Shown here: in pieces, positions 30,761 through 41,500 of the stretch | Layout: each line of letters starts with the position of its first letter | How positions within the stretch are numbered: position 1 is the stretch's first letter | From: Geotrypetes seraphini | Lineage: Eukaryota; Chordata; Amphibia; Gymnophiona; Dermophiidae | DNA: 64,000 nucleotides | Assembly: GCF_902459505.1 (NCBI RefSeq) | Contig: NC_047087.1 | Coordinates: 304,422,882-304,486,881 of the forward strand | Direction of reading: 5' to 3' | The notes under the pieces: model-generated | What the model was told of the DNA's origin: nothing | Database searches by the model: none | The model's input: only the letters and a program-made list of their open reading frames with translations | Program-made: the position numbers and the translations under genes

Positions 30761-31112
30761 TCCTCTCTCAATGCAGGGGGTGCTGGAAAGAAGAAATCAG
30801 GCTCTTCGGTGGCAAAGTTTGTTCTGAAGTCGGCTCCTCTGTGTCGGGAGGGGGCGGAGCAGGGCTCCCACGCTCCTCTCTCGATGCAGGGGGTGCTGGA
30901 AAGAAGAAATCAGGCTCTTCGGTGGCAAAGTTTGTTCTGAAGTCGGCTCCTCTGTGTCGGGAGGGGGCGGAGCAGGGCTCCCACGCTCCTCTCTCGATGC
31001 AGGGGGTGCTGGAAAGAAGAAATCAGGCTCTTCGGTGGCAAAGTTTGTTCTGAAGTCGGCTCCTCTGTGTCGGGAGGGGGCGGAGCAGGGCTCCCACGCT
31101 CCTCTCTCGATC
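30751..31112 (-). repeat. Three 113-bp tandem monomers, LINE 5' end
   Basis: 'gctcccacg' recurs at 30751, 30864, 30977 and 31090, a 113-bp period. That gives three full units and a partial one. The units share the block 'ggcggagcagggctcccacg' with the 90-bp monomers but otherwise differ ('caggctcttcggtggcaaag'). The array breaks off at about 31112, which I take as the 5' end of the inserted LINE. Confidence 0.9.
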
Positions 31113-31735
31113 CATCTTGTGTGGATGGAATCAGGTGGTTTGTGGGGATGAGGACCGAGCTTACGGGGATTAGTCCAATAAAATGGTATTTTCTTATTTC
31201 TCATTATTTGTTTTATTTTTATTTGTTAATTTGTAAAGTGGTGATTGTTATGTATCAGTTTTTTCAAATTTACATCTACTGTCTTTATATTTTGCACAGT
31301 ATTAGGACATGTATTAATGTTTTTGTGGTGTTGTGGTGTTGCATTGTATGCAGAGTCTGGTTTCTTGGCAGTTCAGTTTAACTTTTATCTACATATTTCT
31401 ATTTTTAGTTTGTGATTATTCCATATTGGGCGAGGGTGTATCTGTGTGTATGAAAGGGACATGGCTTTGTGATAGCATCGACTGTACAGGATCAATTGAC
31501 TGTGCAGGATCTGGTTTGTTTAGTTTTACAATGTATGTGTTGGTGTTCTAGTGTTCCTGCTTTAACTTGGTGCTGTCTTCATATAATATTCACTTAGTAT
31601 CCTGGATAGTTATATAAACCAGACACATACTTAGGTATTCTAGAAATTTTAAATTCATTGGCACAGCACGGAACATTCATTTGTAAAATACATCTGATGC
31701 TGCTTGGTAGGGTTGCCAGCTGGATTCAGATTTGC
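31113..31735. other. AT-rich flank with a hAT-like remnant
   Basis: 31129-31150 ('tggtttgtggggatgaggac') resembles the interior of the 13243 hAT element. The rest is T-rich, with no gene or element ends recognised. Confidence 0.4.
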
Positions 31736-31965
31736 CTAAAAGGGTTGATTTATTTATTTGATTTTGTAGCCCATCCTCTCAAAGAAGCTCAGAATGGGTT
31801 ATAATAGGTACTCAAGCATTTTCCTTATCTGTCTATCTAAGGAACATGGGGCAGTGGAGGATTAAGTGACTTGCCCAGAGTCACAAGGAGCAGTGCAGGG
31901 TTTGAACCCACAGCCTCAGGGTGCTGAGGCTGTAGTTCTAACCACTGTGCTACACTCTCCTCCTC
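31736..31965 (-). mobile_element. MIR-like SINE or LINE tail
   Basis: Contains 'aagtgacttgcccagagtca', then 'gtttgaacccacagcctcag' and 'ctaaccactgtgctacactc', in the order found in inverted MIR elements and related LINE tails. An old dispersed repeat. Confidence 0.6.
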
Positions 31966-32096
31966 TGATCCATTCCTTTGTTTACCCCCATTGTATATAG
32001 GAGCTTGTAGTTATGATTTCACCAACCAAATTCAACCTTGTCAGGTGAATCTGGATCTAGTTGACAACCTTACTTCTTGGTTGTATTAGTTTGCAT

Positions 32097-32262
32097 GAGA
32101 ATCCAGACTACCCAAACTTCAGCCACTTGGGTTTTCTGGATATTCACAATGAATGTGCATGACATCAGTTTGCATGCATTTAAAACTGATTTGTTTATAA
32201 TTGAATATCATGGTTATTCATTGTGGATACCCTTAAAACCTGACTGGCAGGCAGATTTGGGA
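32097..32262. mobile_element. Old fold-back copy related to the 4135/50397 hAT family
   Basis: Diverged inverted arms: 'cttgggttttctggatattc' and 'attgtggatacccttaaaac', around 'aatgaatgtgcatga'. The termini and target duplication are no longer clear, so this copy is older than the other family members. Confidence 0.55.
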
Positions 32263-33200
32263 AACCTTGAATATAACTTAGTGTTTCAATTGAACTTTAC
32301 TTTTAAACTCAGTGTTTATACCCCTTCTAGCCAGAGTTTTAAGATATCTCTGACTATGCATGAGATATTGGATAGAGTGCATGAAAATACTGTATATCAC
32401 TTGCATATTTAATGTTCTGAAAAACTGACTGTGAGGGGTGAGAGGGTAAGGTCTTTAGGGACCTTGGGCAGCCATCCCTGGCCCTGTGCTTTGGGAGGAT
32501 ACAGTGTAGGGCAGCAGTGACCCTGCCCCAGTGTCTGACATCTCTTCTTTATGTACTTGGTGGAAAAATCCATTATTGGTCAAGAGGCAGAACTTACAGT
32601 GGCACTGGCAGACTGGTTTCCAGTTTCAGGGAGCAAATTCCCTTTCCTTTTCAATCTCAGAATGGAGGAGCTGGCTTTGGATTTTTCATCCTGAGTCCAA
32701 ATCCCTTAGAGTCAGCCCTGGTACAAGGACTGATTTGAGCATCAATGCTTTAAAACAAAAAGAGAATGTTAAAAGTAGTTTGTATAGGTAAGTCTGTATG
32801 TTAACAGTGGAAATGGGGTTCCATAAAATTGGACACCTCGTATAGTAACATAGTAAAAGATGGACCATGCAGTTCTTTATCTGCCAACAAGTCTGCATAA
32901 CAAGATTTTTAGAGTTGTATCTGGCACCTGCACAGGTTCTATTTTTTCATGATGAAACACTGGCATCATAAATAGGGCAGTCAGCAATTTGCCTTGCCAA
33001 CCTTAATATCAACTTTATGATTCTACCTCTCTAGAGAGATATGCAGCACCTACAGTCATTGCCAATGCTTTGAATGTGAGAGATTAATGTGCATATTATG
33101 TATATATCTTCCTATTAGGTTTCCCTACGGAGCCTCTTGTTGTGGTAGGGGCCCAGGCATCTGCCTTTCTCTCTCCCTCAACTTGGCACTAAAGGGAAAG
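32263..33200. other. No gene; short CR1 tail at 32845-32900
   Basis: 'gtaacatagtaaaagatgga' with 'ctttatctgcc' at 32845-32885 is an inverted CR1 3' tail remnant. Everything else is unassigned AT-rich DNA without credible exons. Confidence 0.45.
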
Positions 33201-33204
33201 AAAA

Positions 33205-33300
33205 GAGGAAGTGACTTGCCTAGAATCACAAGGAGCTATAGTGGGAATTGAACCTGGTTCTCAGGCCACTGCACTAACCACTAGGCCACTCTACTTGGCA
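33205..33300 (-). mobile_element. MIR-like SINE fragment
   Basis: 'gaagtgacttgcctagaatc', 'ggaattgaacctggttctca' and 'ctaaccactaggccactcta' follow the MIR order in inverted orientation. Confidence 0.6.
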
Positions 33301-33549
33301 CTAAATGAATCAAGGATTGTCTACATTTCTAAAAGCTGTATTCTTTTAGGGTGCAATCGAGCAGCTATCCACATGGGCGAAAGGTACACACATAGGGGAC
33401 AATTCTATAAAGTGACGCTTAGAGGTAGGCACAAAAGTTCACATGTAGTGCTATTTTAGGCATGCCTTTTCCCACTGCAGGGGGAAGTATTTCTGGGATT
33501 TGAAACTCCTACACATGGCCTATATTAACTTAGAAAAAGTATTCACACA

Positions 33550-33745
33550 AATTAATAGGTAAGAACATAAGAATTGCAGCTGCTGGGTCAGACCAGTGGT
33601 CCATCATGCCCCGCAGTCCATTCACGAGGCGGCCCTCTGGTCAAAGACCAGTGCCCTAACTGAGACTAGCCCTATCAGCGTACGTCCTTGTTCATCAGGA
33701 ACTTGTCTAACTTTGTCTTGAATCCCTGGAGGTGATAATGAGTGC
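33550..33745 (-). mobile_element. CR1-type LINE 3' tail, inverted
   Basis: 'agaacataagaattgcagct', 'gctgggtcagaccagtggtc', 'ggtcaaagaccagtgcccta' and 'acttgtctaactttgtcttg' are the reverse complement of the tail at 42140-42305. This fixes a second CR1 tail subfamily in the window. Confidence 0.72.
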
Positions 33746-34504
33746 AGGATATTTTACAAAATGAAAACATGCACATACTATAACTATGAAAATCAGGACA
33801 GGAAGTGAGTAGTATAATATAAAAAATTGTTAAAGCAAAACTGAAGGCACAATTCTTTAAGCAGGCTTTTTAGTTATGATCCTATTGAAAACAATAATGG
33901 TGGTGCTGCAGCATTTTAGGAGTGATTAAATGGACAGGAGGAATTGGATTGGGTTCTTGACAGGAGTATTTGAGGTCTTTCTTTACAATTGATGGAGTTC
34001 TTTTCTAATTTTTATGCATTTTTGTGAAATTGTGAAGCGCTTAGATCTGACAAGAGTGGCGGCATATCAAGTTTTAAATAAACATAAAGGTCAGGATTAA
34101 CCCTCTCAGCAAACAAGCATTGGACTCCTCATTGGAATAGAAATACAGTACATTTATGTTGGAGGTGGAGGAAGTAGAAGTAGGAAGTGCCGATTGCTCC
34201 TGCCCATTAGAGAACATCGCACAGGGGACGGGGACAATAAACGGACCTCTGCCAATGATGGTGGCTTCAGTTCTCTCCCCCCTTTCTGCCAGTAGCTACC
34301 TTACCAGGTAAAAATCTGCCTCAGGCACCAATGAATTTGCACCTCCAGGGGCATTTCCTAAACAGTTGGGCCCTAGAAGACTGGTATAAGTTGGCATTGG
34401 TATGTTTATGCCATGTCAACGGCAGACTGTAAGTTAGTGTGCCAAGTAACGTGCATAGTTATGGTATTCTATTACCTGCATGTGTATCCGGGAGAGACAA
34501 CCTC
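33746..34504. other. No gene recognised
   Basis: AT-rich sequence with a possible LINE/SINE end near 34035-34085 ('gtgaagcgcttagat...aaataaacataaagg'). The part from about 34375 is decayed MITE-like DNA ('gcatagttatggtattctat'). Confidence 0.4.
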
Positions 34505-34935
34505 CTTGTACTTAGGCTCTATGGCATTTAGGTGCTACCTTAAAGAATAGCATCTTAAAGGTAGCAGGATTGGCATATAAGGCTCTACGATATGCTTGCT
34601 GTATAGTCCATTCAGGATAGGATCGCGCACGAAAACGCTGAATTAAACTCCTAGTTTGTTTTTTATATTCTTGATCAGTGGACCAAATCTGTCTTATCGT
34701 AAGGAATTGACCAATGGATAAAACTTGTTTCAACCTGGGGGGGTGCCAACTATCACAGAAAAAGTATGAATTTTTGTCCATTGGTTTGCGGAAAACTGTA
34801 GTAGTAAGATGTTGATCCGCAATGGTAATTTTTACATCTAAAAATTTCACTTCCTTAAGATTGTATATCATGGTGAATTTCAAGTTCTTATCAACATTAT
34901 TCAACCAAGTAAGGTATCTACCCATCAATTAATGA
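34505..34935 (-). mobile_element. Penelope-like element fragment (RT C-terminal region)
   Basis: A minus-strand frame reads 'EVKFLDVKITIADQHLTTTV', then 'FRKPMDKNSYFFCDSWHPPR' and 'SIGQFLTIRQIWSTD'. This matches the Penelope-like RT pattern 'FLDL.I......T..F.KPTD....L...S.HP.......P.GQ..R.RR'. No GIY-YIG endonuclease was found. The fragment is truncated at both ends. Confidence 0.78.
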
Positions 34936-34984
34936 TACCTTTGATGTCCCTAAGTGGCATCTACCTTTAGATGCTACATTGCCC

Positions 34985-35285
34985 CCTATGGACCAAATTC
35001 TATATATGATGCCTAAAAAATCAATGCTGAAAAGGATGGTGCTTAGTGCGATTCTATAAAATGCTTTCAAAATTAGGCGCAGTTTATAGAATCTGCACAC
35101 CACTTTATAGAATACGCTTAGAAAGTGGTATGCATAAATTCTAATTATTGCCAATTACTTGCTATTGCCAATTATCAGCACTGATTGGCTTGTTAAACAA
35201 TTAAATTGCACATGCAAATTGGCAATGCACACAGATTTGCGTACACAATTTAGGCCGCATTATATAGAATCAGGTCTCGTGTGTA
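34985..35285. mobile_element. Decayed palindromic MITE
   Basis: Left 'gaccaaattctatatatgat' and right 'cattatatagaatcaggtc' are imperfect inverted ends. 'Gcctaa' occurs just inside both. The interior repeats 'tctataaaatgc' and 'tttatagaat' motifs. No target duplication identified. Confidence 0.5.
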
Positions 35286-35734
35286 CATTTCACCTATGTG
35301 GGCAGTTGCACAATTGCACCCTAAAAGAGCACAGCTTTTAGGAAATCCTCATCACTTTAATGCCAATGTTGGAGGGTGGGAGAGAGAGAAAGGCAGTTGC
35401 CTGGGTCCCTATTACCTCAAGAATGGGAATTTCAGGGAGCCTGGTAGTGGCTGAGCCCCACATACTATGCAAGATACATAAAAGATCCAAGAAATGAGAT
35501 CATAGTCCCCGCAACTTCCCCACAACAGTTTGATAACTAACTCAACAATTAGAATCAGTAGCTGCCTTTTATGCTGCAGAGAACAATCTTGCAAAAGCAT
35601 AAATAAACGTTTCACTTTTAAATATTGTTTATTTTCTTCTTAATTACCACCTGTAAAGCCTGAAAAATACTGAAGCAGTGTTCATTTAAATACACTTGAT
35701 ATTTTTTATTCCTGGAAGGCTTACAGTCTGAGTT
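35286..35734. other. No gene recognised
   Basis: No element ends, exons or RNA genes supported. The open frames are short and without domains. Confidence 0.4.
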
Positions 35735-35835
35735 TGTACCTAAAGCAGTGGAGAATTAAGTGACTTGCCCAAGATCACAAATACACGTTACAAGCTCCCC
35801 TGGTTCTCAGCCCCCTCCTCTAATCATTAGGGTGC
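35735..35835 (-). mobile_element. MIR-like SINE fragment
   Basis: 'gcagtggagaattaagtgac', 'ttgcccaagatcac' and 'ctctaatcattagggtgct' appear in inverted MIR order. Confidence 0.5.
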
Positions 35836-36162
35836 TCAAACTTTAAATGACCTTTCTCTTATATACACAGGGATTTATCCAACAATACCTGTGAAGGGGG
35901 AGCTGTCCTGTTAGTTTGATTTGGGGAGAGATCCCATGATTTCCTGTGCATCTATCTCTTACTAAGCTCTGTCTAAGTGGAGGCTGGGCATCTCTGATCA
36001 TAAAACAGGAGACACCATTGCAAACATTTTCCACCACTTCAGTGGCATCTCTAGATATAAGAGAATCTTATGCAGTAAAGAAGCCCTAGAGCAGTTTCAA
36101 CTGATCGGCAAAAGAACCATTAAAACTATTTAATAGTATTGTTCAGTCAATTCTTCAAGATA

Positions 36163-36375
36163 AAAACATAAGAATTGCCATCTGGGACAGACCGAAGGTC
36201 CATCAAGCCCAGTATCCTGTTTCCAATAGTGACCAACCCAGATCCCAAGTACCCAGCTAGATCCCAAGTAGTAAAACAGATTTTATGCTGCTTATCCTTG
36301 GACTTCTCTTTTAGGAAATTATCCAAACCTTTTTTTTTTTTTAACCTGCTAAGCTAACTGATTTCACCACATTTT
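36163..36375 (-). mobile_element. CR1-type LINE 3' tail, inverted
   Basis: 'aaaacataagaattgccatc', 'tgggacagaccgaaggtcca' and 'tcaagcccagtatcctgttt' form a third variant of the CR1 tail. A T-run at 36331-36342 lies within it. Confidence 0.7.
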
Positions 36376-36843
36376 CTGGCAATGAATCTCTAAGGATGGA
36401 TCAGAACTACAATACAATCAAGGCATCTTAAGTTCTGTAGGCACTATTCAAATTCTGCTGTCAAATCAGTAATAGCAACACAAATCTCCTCAACTGTCAA
36501 GAACTTTATGACGTAATACAAAACCCTGCAAAGAATTGCAGGTAGAACCTATAGATCAAGTAACAACCCTACCCATGAAAAGGCAGCACTGCAAATGTGA
36601 CAATAGGCCCTCAAGCAGCAAATATATATTATACTAGAAAAAGAAAACAAATTGAAATATCAGATTCCTACATGGCATTTACACAGATGGACCCTCGCAG
36701 AATAAGTGACCACAAATTGGAAATTACAGATGTATTGACAATAATTTAAATAGAAATCCCAAGAGTCCAGAGAAATAGAAAAGAAAAAGCATATCCTCCT
36801 CTACTGAGCAGAAACTAAATATACCAGCACTGTTCTTTACTAA
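36376..36843. other. No gene recognised
   Basis: A-rich sequence immediately upstream of the Helitron. No repeat ends or coding potential seen. Confidence 0.4.
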
Positions 36844-38412
36844 TCAATAATAATAAAACCCTTAGTGTGCATGCACACTAGGATTGAAATTCTGTGCCTT
36901 CGTGCTTCCGCATGCACAGTACAATAGAACTCTCCCCTACTTGAAGGAGCCTGCGGCGGTTTCCCCATCGCTGTCCCTTGGCGACACTGTGAGCCCAGAG
37001 CTAGTGGTGACCACCACGACGGTGACTCCTCCCTCCCGTTCTCTCTCTGTCTGCTGGCGGTGATTTCCCTATCGCACTCCCTTGGTGACACTGCGAGCCT
37101 AGAGCGAGTGGCGACCACCACGGCGGCGACTCCGCCCTCTCTCCATCTTCCGGCAGCAGTTTCCCCATCGCCCTCCCTTGGCAATGCTGCAAGCCTAGAG
37201 TCAGTGGAGACCACCACGGCGGCGACTCCCCCCTCACTCCGTCTGCCGAGGAAACCCCAGGCGAGACCAAAAGCAACAACTGTGATCCCTCCCTCAAGTA
37301 AACTCCCCTGGAGCAAGATCAGATGCCCGGAAAAGGGGGTTGGGGGAGATCACTTCCAACTGTCTGAGGAGGCGGTGACTCCCCCTTCTCGCCCTCTTTC
37401 TGTCTGCCGAGGAAACCCCGGGTGAGACCAAAAGCAACAACTGCTCCCGAAGCCCGCGGCTGTGACCCCTCCCCCAAGTAAACTCTCCTGGAGCAAGATC
37501 GGACGCCCGGAAAACGGGGGAGAGGGAGATCACTTCCAACTGTCCAAGGATCTTTTGTAATGGAGTTATGGCTGGTGGTCAGCAGCAACCGCCGTCGCAC
37601 AGGCTGACAATAGGAATGTGTAAGAAAAGGGGGCTGGGGCTGAAAGGGAAAAGATGGGAGAAGGGGGTGGGAGGGCTAAAAAGGGGTTTGGAGCTGGGGC
37701 TGAAAAAAGGGGCCATGTGAGGGAAGGAGGCTTTAAAGGGGGTTTCTTGGGAAAAGAGACCTGGTGTAGGAGGCTATTAAAAGAAGACAGTTCGGAGAAG
37801 AGGGCTGGAGCTTGGGACTTCAAAAGGTGAGTTGTGAGAGAAGGGGTCTGGGTCTGGATTTGGGGGCTGAAAAGGAAGACAGGTGTGATAAGGAGACTGG
37901 GGCTAGAACGGAGGGCTGGAAGAGCAGGTATGAGAAGGGGGTTAGGGTTGGGGGCTATAAAAAGGGAATGTGTGAAAGAAGGGAGCTGTGGATGAAAAAG
38001 GGGGAGGTGGGAGAAGGGGTACATGTGAGAGAAAAGGACTGGGACTGAAGCTGGGGGCTACAAAGGGGGCATGTGAGAGAAAGGGGCTGAAGATAGGAGC
38101 TGGAAGAATAAGTGAAGATGCAGAAGCAAAGGTTCACTCCATTGTGAATGTTTACTTGTAAACCGTTCTGAGCTACTGGGAGGATGGGATAAAAATCTAA
38201 ATAAATAAAGGGGGAATGGAGAGGGAGTTCTATGGAAGTGAAGGACAGAGAAAGGGGACAGATTTTTAAGTTAATGAAAAAAGGTAGAAATATGGAAGGT
38301 AAAAAGGGGGAATGGAAGCCTGAATATGGGGGTAAGACATAAGGAGAATAGCCATACTGGATCAGACTAATCTATTCTAGCACCCATTAATGTAACGGGC
38401 TAAAACATCTAG
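36844..38412 (+). mobile_element. Non-autonomous Helitron (second family)
   Basis: Starts TCAATAATAATAAAACCC at 36844 after host A. Ends CTAG at 38409-38412 before host T. The 3' hairpin-like motif 'acccattaatgtaacgggct' precedes the end. The same start and tail occur at 54337-55424. The interior is GC-rich with repeated 'accaccacggcggcgactcc'-type units (36990-37230) and then a GA-rich part. A LINE-like tail ('gtaaaccgttctgagctact') sits near 38157. No Rep/helicase domain. Confidence 0.75.
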
Positions 38413-38548
38413 TGAATCAATATTCAGCTTGTGGCTATTAGCGTTTTCTTTTTTTAATTCCAGCCACTGCAGATTTTTTAGACTTGGATATTTAGCACCG
38501 AGCCCTATCTAGATACCAGGGTTGAATATCTGAGTATAAAGTAGGTAC

Positions 38549-41500
38549 AGTACAGTTACTTACCATAACAGGTGTTATCCAGGGATAGCAGGCAGATATT
38601 CTCACTGATGGGTGATGTCACTGACGGAGCCCTGGTATGGACCACTTTAAAAAGTGCATCGCCACTTTAAGAATTCCAAAATTTCACGATAGCCCGAACC
38701 GCGCATGCACGAGTGCCTTCCCGCTCGATGAGGGCGTGCGGTCCTTCAGTTAAAATACGCCAGCTAAGAAGCCAACCCGGGGAGGTGGGTGGGTTGTGAG
38801 AATATCTGCCTGCTGTCATTGGATAACACCTGTTACGGTAAGTAATTGCTTTATCCCAGGACAAGCAGGCAGCATATTCTCACTGATGGGTGACCTCCAA
38901 GCTAACAGAGAAGGGATGGTGGGAATGTTGGCCAAAGAAAATATAATTTGAAATACAGAGTGGCTGAAGTGCCCATCCTGTCTGGAAAAAGAATTCAGAC
39001 AATAAGTGAGAAATGAAGGTATGAACTGAAGACCAGGTGGCAGCTTTACAGAGGTCCTTAATGGTATAGATTTAAGGAAAGCAACAAAAATCTGCCAGAG
39101 CTTGAACTCTGTAGGCTGTGATATGACTGTCTCGTGAGACTGAGCATAGCAGAACGAGATGTAGATAGCCAGCCAGGTGTAAAACATTCTCTTGAATAAG
39201 GATGACCTAACTTTTGTGAATCAAAAGAAAAGTTAGAGAAAAGTTCGCTGAGGCTTTGTCCGATCAAAGTAGCAGGCCAAAGCCCAGGTACAGTCTAAAG
39301 TATACAGAGCAGTTTCTCCAGTAGGAGAATTAGGTGTAGAAAGACACACAGGCAGAACAAGTGACTGGGTGAAAAGGAAAATGACAACTTTTAGAAGAAA
39401 CTTTGGACGGGTACGAAGAACTTCCTTGGCATGATGAAAAACTGTGAAGAATGAATCTGCTACTAATATAGGTAACTCACCAACCCTCCTGGTAGAGGTG
39501 AGAGCAATAAGGAAACACACTTGCCAGGCAAGGAACTAAAGATGAACCGCCAAAAAAATGGCTTTCAACAAACTGGAAAGAACTACAGTAAGGTCCCAAA
39601 CGACATGAAGGGACTAGAGAAGTGGTTTCACAGGGAGGAAAAAAACCCTATCATAATCCTGGAAACCAAGTGAAAAAGGCTACAACAGGAGTAAACATGG
39701 GGTGTGGTTACACATTAAAAACCCATGTCATGAATCTGGAAACCAGAGGAGAAGCAGTAAGAGGGTGACCCTTGACTGACAAAGGGAAAAAAATGTAATA
39801 GCACTGGAAAGAAGTCCGAGAGATATAGACTCGAAACTAAGAGCAACAAAAGTAGAACAAACGCATGAGCAATTCCACTATGTAGGAATGTAGAACATGA
39901 AGATAAAAAAAGACACCAATAAGAAAAGCCAAAATCACTCTTAATGGAAACATTGTTAAGTGGCTAGTTTCCTGGAGACATCCAGAAGATAACAAATAGG
40001 CTGAGAAGGATGCAGCCCGAGAAAAAGCAACTGACAATGGAATTCAGTGCAGATTAGAATGAATCAGAAACCTCTGAGTCGAATTGAACCGAGTATGGAA
40101 TATCAGAAGAGGTACGAGTTCCCTGAAGCTGGTTGAAAGGAAGGGAGAACTCATGTAGCCTGGGCCACTGTGGAGAAAAGAGACGCATGGTGGCTACTGC
40201 TCTCTTGAGCTTCAATAAAAAGCTCAACAAGAGAAGAAATGGAGGGAATGCATATAGAAACATACCTGTACAATCCAGGAGAAAAAACAGCTGCTGTCAG
40301 ACAGAGAAGGGAGGAAAGTCTGGAGCAAAACAGGGGCAACTGATAATTGTGAAAAGACGTAAACAAGTGTACTTTTGGGTGGACTGGAGAGTTGTAGAGT
40401 TGAGAGTTCAGTCGTTGAAGAATTCTGCTGGGGTTGTCTGCTATGGAATTCTGCTGTCCATGAATACAGACATGCAGCAAGAGCAGAATGCAAGTAGTAG
40501 CCCAAGTAGTAGTCCATATGTGTAGGGCCTCCTGACACAACAGGAGAGAGCCTGAGCCTCCTTGCTTGTTTATGTAGTACATAACTACTGGATTGATTGT
40601 GCAAAGGAGGAGGACTTGAGGGCAGAGTAGGTGAGGAAAAAACCCTGAGGGCCTAAAATATCACTCTGAAGCCTAGGAAATCGATGTGAAATTTCTGTTC
40701 CTCGGCAGTCAAAAGACCCTGAAGGTGCAGATCGTCCATATGAACCCCCCATGCAGAAAAAGATGCATCAGTCATGATGACCGTGCAAGGAGGGGACAAA
40801 TAAAAAAGGGGAGACTTCCGGAAGACTAGAGGAGATCAGCCAGAATTGAAGCAAATGCAGATGAGATGATGTCAGAGATATATATGCTTTGAGAGATGAT
40901 CCCTATCCTGAGATCACTGGAAAACCAAAGTCCACTGAGGAGTACGACAAAGTAGTCCTACCCGTGGCATAACAGGAACAGGGAAAACCCTGTTGCTCAG
41001 AAGAACTATCATGTGTCTGTCAGAAAGGGGTTGAAAAGGAAACAACTACGGACACAGAGGGATGAGAGTCTGAAAGTGAGTTGGAAGAAGAAACGCTCTC
41101 ATGAGAGTGGAGTCTAGGAATACCCCAATGAAATATAGATGTGAATATGGGGAATTTAAATTCATAGCCTAGAACCAGAAGAAAGGAGATGGTCTAAGAT
41201 GTTGCTTGAACCACTTCCTAAGAAGAAACAGTCTGGAAAGAAACAGATGTTTATAAAAAGAAAAAAAAAATTGAAGGCCGTGTGATCAAATAGATGTGGC
41301 CATCACAATCAGACACTTCATGAAGAGTCTGGGAGAAAAAGCCAGACCTAAAGGAAGGATCTATACTGGTAATGGCAACAGCTGAGTTGAACTGAAAAGT
41401 ATATGCTGGAAGCCGTATGAAAAGGAATATGTGGAGGCTTCCCTGAAATTCAGGAAGCAGAGCCATGAGGTCTGAATGAGGAGAAACTAGTCCTGAAGTT

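Larger units (their letters stand above)
26718..31112 (-). mobile_element. Nearly complete L2-clade LINE
   Basis: Read on the minus strand from 31112: a tandem-monomer 5' region (31112-30219), a short leader, one large ORF (30046-27029), a 3' untranslated region containing 'gtaatccgccttgaaccgca', and a (TAATG)n tail. It carries both endonuclease and reverse transcriptase. A single homopolymer length change near the end of the ORF is the only coding defect I noticed. No separate ORF1 was seen. It lies antisense to MXI1 in the presumed intron. No target duplication was identified. Confidence 0.85.

Noticed and set aside
30218-30940. 240-codon open frame on + and 185-codon frame on - across GC-rich repeats
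   Set aside because: They are translations of the 90-bp and 113-bp monomers. Because 90 is divisible by 3, no frame is broken within that array. No domain and no gene context.
30219-31112. Regular repeat array as a possible CRISPR
   Set aside because: Units are contiguous, with no unique spacers, and sit at the 5' end of a LINE in vertebrate DNA.
36990-37560. GC-rich segment with Ala/Thr/Pro frames as a possible CpG-island exon
   Set aside because: Made of imperfect 'accaccacggcggcgac' repeats within a Helitron whose ends are well defined. A related repeat-rich interior occurs in the second copy at 54.4 kb.
38549-38900. Inverted repeats at DIRS ends as possible viral LTRs
   Set aside because: The arms are inverted and nested rather than direct, and the adjacent coding region is a tyrosine recombinase, which marks DIRS-type elements rather than LTR retroviruses.
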